8,312 nt of DNA from JBOGWY01 sp050694015 (lineage in GTDB: Bacteria > Actinomycetota > CADDZG01 > WHSQ01). Position 1 is the first letter of the stretch; every line of letters starts with the position of its first letter. The position numbers and the translations under genes are program-made. The notes beneath the pieces were generated by a model. It did no database searches, was not told the DNA's origin, and saw only the letters and a list, made by a program, of their open reading frames with translations. This document shows, one piece after another, positions 6,070 through 8,312 of this stretch. The stretch lies in the NCBI GenBank assembly GCA_050694015.1, contig JBOGWY010000311.1, forward strand, positions 1 to 8,312, given 5' to 3'.

Positions 6070-6455
6070 AGCCACTCGTCGGCATCGTCGCCGTGGTAGT
6101 GCTGGCCTTCGGCGTGGCGTGCTCATCGCCCGGTGGAGACGCGGCGGCCGCCGGCGGGAGTGCCGCGGACGCTCCGTTCGAGATCAGCGACGAACCCGTG
6201 GCGACGACCGACGTCGACCTGCCCAAGAGCTACAAGTTCGATCCGGTCGCGATCTCCATCGACGCCGGCGACGAAGTCACGTGGACCAACAACGACGATT
6301 TTCCCCACAACGTTCATCTGCTCGACGGGAGCGACGTCACCGAAGACCTTCCGATGGGGGAGAGCGCAACCATCACCTTCGATGAGGCCGGCGAGATCTA
6401 CTACGAGTGCTCGATCCATCCTTCGCAGATGAAGGGCCTGATCGTTGTCAACTGA
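6066..6455 (+). CDS. Plastocyanin-like type 1 copper lipoprotein (cupredoxin)
   Basis: The product has 129 residues. Starting at TTG 6066 gives MKPLVG, a hydrophobic core to residue 18 and C19 in FGVACSS. This resembles a lipobox, although the -3 residue is Gly instead of the usual Leu or Val. A Gly/Ala/Ser-rich linker (about 22-36) leads to a cupredoxin fold at about 40-129. Type 1 copper ligands are visible: H81 in DDFPHNVHLL, then C115, H118 and M122 in YYECSIHPSQMKG. The C-x2-H-x3-M spacing is one residue longer than in amicyanin (C-x2-H-x2-M) but the set is complete. It should be an exported, membrane-anchored electron carrier. It is the last gene of the operon, its TTGA overlap with the membrane gene implies coupled translation, and it ends two bases from the opposing regulator gene. 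Confidence 0.92.
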   Translation: MKPLVGIVAVVVLAFGVACSSPGGDAAAAGGSAADAPFEISDEPVATTDVDLPKSYKFDPVAISIDAGDEVTWTNNDDFPHNVHLLDGSDVTEDLPMGESATITFDEAGEIYYECSIHPSQMKGLIVVN

Positions 6456-6457
6456 GG

Positions 6458-7600
6458 TTAGTCGCGCAGGATCCAGAACAGAACGGACGCTTCCGGCGAC
6501 AGGTTGCGCCAGCTGAGGATCGGAACGCGGGCGGCGAGGACGGCATCGCCGGCCCGCATCGCCGGTGACGAATCGCCGAGATCGACGAGCACCAGACCGC
6601 GCGCGACGAGGACGAGTTCGGCCCCCTTGTGCTTGACCGGCGGCGCGCCGGTCTCGCCGGGGCCGAGGTTCACCAGGTAGACGCGTAGTCCCGCGGCGGG
6701 GTCGTCGAGCAGGAACCGGCTATCGCCGAGCTCCGGGCCCCGATCGCGGCGCGCCAACGTGTAGTCGGCACTCTCTTCGTTGTCGAGCAGCGAGTCCAGC
6801 CCGATGCCGACACGTCCCGCGAGCGTCAATAGAGTGTCGAGCGAAAGCCCCCTCTGGCCGGCTTCCGCTTGAGAGATCGCACTGGGCGTGACGTCGGCGA
6901 AACGCGCGAGATCGGCTTGGCTGAGGCTCCGTTCGGTTCGCAAGGCCCGCAACCCCTCGGCGAGACGTCCCAGCGCGCGCTCGGCATGCAGCTTGATGTC
7001 GTCGTCGTCGACCGACACCCGGAAGAGACGTCCCTGAACAAGAGCGGAGTGTCCTTCCGCCTTCAGGATGCGCAGTTGTGTCGGACTGACCTCGAAGACG
7101 CACTGGGTCACCTTGCGGATGTCGTCGATCGCCGCGTTACCGAGCTTCGACCGACTCATACGCCAGTAAGCGATCGCGCCGAGGTCGAACAGACGGGGGC
7201 ACACGCGTTTGAAGAAGCCGACCGCGCGGTCCAGCCCCCATCGCTCGGCGAAGGGAGCGATCCCGTCGACGACCACTCGGGTCGCGCCGTTGCGCACCTC
7301 CGAGACGATCCGCTGTTCGAGCGCGGCGGGGTCCGACATGTTCGAGCCGGGGCGCGCTTCGATGACCTCGACCCGGTCGCCGAGACGACTCCTGACCTGC
7401 GCGGCGGTGTCCCGACCCGTAACGTGCAGCGCTCTCTCGCCGTGCGGGGTCACCGAGAGCAACAGGGTCTCGACGTGGTTGAACAGCTCTTGCTCGTCGG
7501 TAACCCACACGACGTTGTCGCCGCTAAGCAGTCCACCGAGCATCACGTCGAGGTCGGAGATGCCCGAGCGGATCGGGGAAGGTCCGGTCTGGCGTCTCAT
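6458..7600 (-). CDS. Regulator fusing a P-loop-less KaiC/RAD55-like domain, XRE HTH and cupin
   Basis: The protein has 380 residues and three parts. Residues 8-195 follow the KaiC/RAD55 RecA-like pattern: IRSGISDLDVMLGGLLSGDNVVWV matches the usual start in shortened form, and VVVDG (109-113) stands where Walker B is expected. The P-loop position reads TDEQELFN (34-41), with no GKT/S, so ATP binding by a classical Walker A is lost. Residues 212-271 are an XRE-type helix-turn-helix (SLSQADLARFADVTPSAISQ then EAGQRGLSLDTLLTLA). Residues 300-379 look like a cupin (PPVKHKGAELVLVARG, then AGDAVLAARVPILSWRN). XRE-cupin regulators are known; the dead RecA-like front end is unusual. A sensor role for the first and last domains is inference. 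TTAAGC lies seven bases before the ATG, a possible leaderless -10. Confidence 0.85.
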   Translation of the reverse strand: MRRQTGPSPIRSGISDLDVMLGGLLSGDNVVWVTDEQELFNHVETLLLSVTPHGERALHVTGRDTAAQVRSRLGDRVEVIEARPGSNMSDPAALEQRIVSEVRNGATRVVVDGIAPFAERWGLDRAVGFFKRVCPRLFDLGAIAYWRMSRSKLGNAAIDDIRKVTQCVFEVSPTQLRILKAEGHSALVQGRLFRVSVDDDDIKLHAERALGRLAEGLRALRTERSLSQADLARFADVTPSAISQAEAGQRGLSLDTLLTLAGRVGIGLDSLLDNEESADYTLARRDRGPELGDSRFLLDDPAAGLRVYLVNLGPGETGAPPVKHKGAELVLVARGLVLVDLGDSSPAMRAGDAVLAARVPILSWRNLSPEASVLFWILRD

Positions 7601-7602
7601 TA

Positions 7603-7623
7603 GCCATGCTTAACACACATGGC
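7603..7623. promoter_or_regulatory. Inverted repeat, candidate operator of the XRE/cupin regulator
   Basis: GCCATG (7603-7608) and CATGGC (7618-7623) are perfect inverted 6-bp arms nine bases apart. The spacer and left arm carry TTAAGC on the minus strand, the possible -10 box of the regulator gene, so a dimer bound here would block its own promoter. The repeat is seen; the binding protein is inferred from position. Confidence 0.5.
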
Positions 7624-7632
7624 CCTGTTGAA

Positions 7633-7651
7633 TAGCAACTGCTATGCATAG
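7633..7651. repeat. Two overlapping palindromes upstream of the membrane USP-like gene
   Basis: TAGCA-AC-TGCTA (7633-7644) and the perfect CTATGCATAG (7642-7651) overlap by three bases and end six bases before the ATG at 7658. They occupy the region where the plus promoter must act. The AGGG inside the end of the second palindrome is the only Shine-Dalgarno-like string for the downstream gene. Confidence 0.55.
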
Positions 7652-7657
7652 GGCGAC

Positions 7658-8236
7658 ATGGATAGCGACCTGGTGGTGATCGTGATGGCGAGCGTCGGGC
7701 TGTGGGTCGCTCACGCCGTCGCTTTGTCGGCGCTGATGTCGAGGCGCGGCTTCGATCGCCTCGCGTGGTTCGCGGTGCCCCTGCTCATGGGCCCCGCGAG
7801 CTGGCCGCTCGCACTGGTAGAGGGGATCTCGGGTCCCCCTCCGGCGTTGATCGTGCATCGCGGCAGGCGTCATGACGGGACCCTCGACGTCGCGGTCGTG
7901 CTCGAACACGATCGCGTTCCCGAAGAGACCGCGCCTCAGGTGGCGCGGGTGTTGCCGGATCGAGGGCGCCTGCTCATCGCGCGTGTGGTCGCCGCCGGCG
8001 GACCCACGGTGATCGAGAACGACGCGGCGGCGTTCCTGGTCGACGCGGCACGGACGTTGCACGCGGAAGACGCGTCTCTGCGGATCGTCTTCGGAACGTT
8101 CGAGGGCGCGGTGGCACGGATCCAGCAGCGCGGCGGTTTCTCTCTCGTTATCCGTTCCGACCACCCAGACGAGGTATTCGAAGGCGACGGCTTCCAGCCA
8201 GAGATGAGGTGTCAACGAGATGTCACAGCCGCTTGA
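7658..8236 (+). CDS. Membrane-anchored protein with a weak universal-stress-protein-like domain
   Basis: The product has 192 residues. Two predicted helices, at about 4-26 and 34-56, are joined by a short basic turn (SRRGFDR), which points to a cytoplasmic loop. The rest (about 62-180) looks like an alternating alpha/beta domain: LDVAVVLEHDRVPEETAPQV (76-95), then RLLIARVV (104-111), an alpha stretch AAFLVDAARTLHAEDASL, RIVFGTFEGAVARIQQ (142-157) and FSLVIRS. This order recalls the UspA fold, but the ATP-binding G-x2-G-x9-G(S/T) signature is not seen, so the family is tentative. If the topology is right, both termini face the same side of the membrane. The gene is divergent from the XRE/cupin regulator across 57 bp of palindromes and is a natural candidate for its control. 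Its last 17 bases overlap the next start. Confidence 0.7.
   Translation: MDSDLVVIVMASVGLWVAHAVALSALMSRRGFDRLAWFAVPLLMGPASWPLALVEGISGPPPALIVHRGRRHDGTLDVAVVLEHDRVPEETAPQVARVLPDRGRLLIARVVAAGGPTVIENDAAAFLVDAARTLHAEDASLRIVFGTFEGAVARIQQRGGFSLVIRSDHPDEVFEGDGFQPEMRCQRDVTAA
8206..8211 (+). promoter_or_regulatory. Shine-Dalgarno for the gene starting at 8220
   Basis: GAGGTG lies eight bases before the ATG at 8220, inside the end of the preceding gene, and supports translation of the next frame. Confidence 0.55.
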
Positions 8237-8312
8237 AGAGATGCAACAGCCGGTTGAAGAGATGCAACCCGAAACCGTTTGGTGCGGCCGGTCCTGGGAG
8301 GGACTCGTCGAC
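8220..8312 (+). CDS. N terminus of a hypothetical protein with a heptapeptide repeat (partial)
   Basis: An open frame of 31 codons runs off the right edge. It begins with MSQPLEEMQQPVEEMQPE, in which QPLEEMQ and QPVEEMQ are two copies of a seven-residue acidic unit encoded by a 21-bp tandem repeat, followed by TVWCGRSWEGLVD. No family is recognised from this stub. The ATG has GAGGTG eight bases upstream and overlaps the preceding gene by 17 bases, which suggests cotranscription with the USP-like membrane gene. A later ATG within the repeat (8241 or 8262) is possible as the true start, and would shed one or both repeat units. Confidence 0.55.
   Translation, partial: MSQPLEEMQQPVEEMQPETVWCGRSWEGLVD
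8225..8266 (+). repeat. 21-bp direct tandem repeat, two copies with one mismatch
   Basis: Units at 8225-8245 and 8246-8266 are identical except for one base (C at 8232, G at 8253). The unit length keeps frame in the gene starting at 8220. The first copy also contains the stop of the USP-like gene. Confidence 0.9.

Noticed and set aside
6869..7603. Plus-strand open frame of 244 codons opposite the XRE/cupin regulator
   Set aside because: The regulator has three traceable domains on minus; the plus frame has no motif and no start signal.
7610..8215. Minus-strand open frame of 201 codons opposite the USP-like gene
   Set aside because: It is His/Arg/Gln-rich shadow sequence without domains; the plus frame has two credible membrane helices and regular alpha/beta spacing.
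8225..8266. Start of a CRISPR array
   Set aside because: The two units are directly adjacent with no spacer, are only 21 bp, and encode an in-frame peptide repeat.

Overview
The window is gene-dense, high-GC bacterial DNA. It holds twelve protein genes, two of them cut by the window edges, with no RNA gene, no mobile element, no CRISPR array and no gap over 90 bases. Several signs point to an Actinomycetota-like organism: strong G/C at third codon positions, a luciferase-like (LLM, probably F420-type) oxidoreductase, an actinobacterial-style membrane-anchored DM13-like protein, and several TANNNT -10 boxes lying 6-9 bases before a start codon, which suggests leaderless or nearly leaderless mRNAs. 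The exact lineage cannot be read from the sequence.

Layout. Bases 1-2216: the 5' end of a membrane-anchored DM13-like gene on the minus strand is divergent from an OmpR/PhoB-type response regulator. The regulator is translationally coupled (ATGA) to a four-helix membrane histidine kinase. Palindromes fill the short gap between the divergent genes. Bases 2262-3979: an LLM oxidoreductase on plus runs tail-to-tail into a cytoplasmic Asp-box/BNR-type propeller gene on minus, and the two stop codons share one CTAG. Bases 3980-5381: a second divergent promoter pair, then a D-2-hydroxyglutarate-dehydrogenase-like FAD oxidase. Bases 5415-6455: a well-formed promoter drives a compact three-gene operon of two small histidine-containing membrane proteins of unknown family and a plastocyanin-like lipoprotein. 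The genes overlap by 4 bases at each junction, and a perfect 12-bp hairpin lies just before the cupredoxin. Bases 6458-7657: a minus-strand regulator fuses a KaiC/RAD55-like domain that has lost its P-loop to an XRE helix-turn-helix and a cupin. It is divergent, across a palindrome-rich 57-bp gap, from a membrane-anchored protein with a weak universal-stress-protein-like domain (7658-8236). Bases 8220-8312: the start of another gene whose N terminus is a tandem 21-bp (7-residue) repeat.

Functional reading. The three-gene cupredoxin operon is the best candidate for an undescribed small system: two membrane proteins with histidine and acidic residues inside predicted helices, made together with an exported blue-copper electron carrier. 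The neighbouring KaiC-like/XRE/cupin regulator is the other unusual item. The rest (two-component pair, LLM oxidoreductase, propeller, FAD oxidase) are recognisable families in an ordinary chromosomal setting. No link between the redox genes is shown by the sequence beyond proximity.
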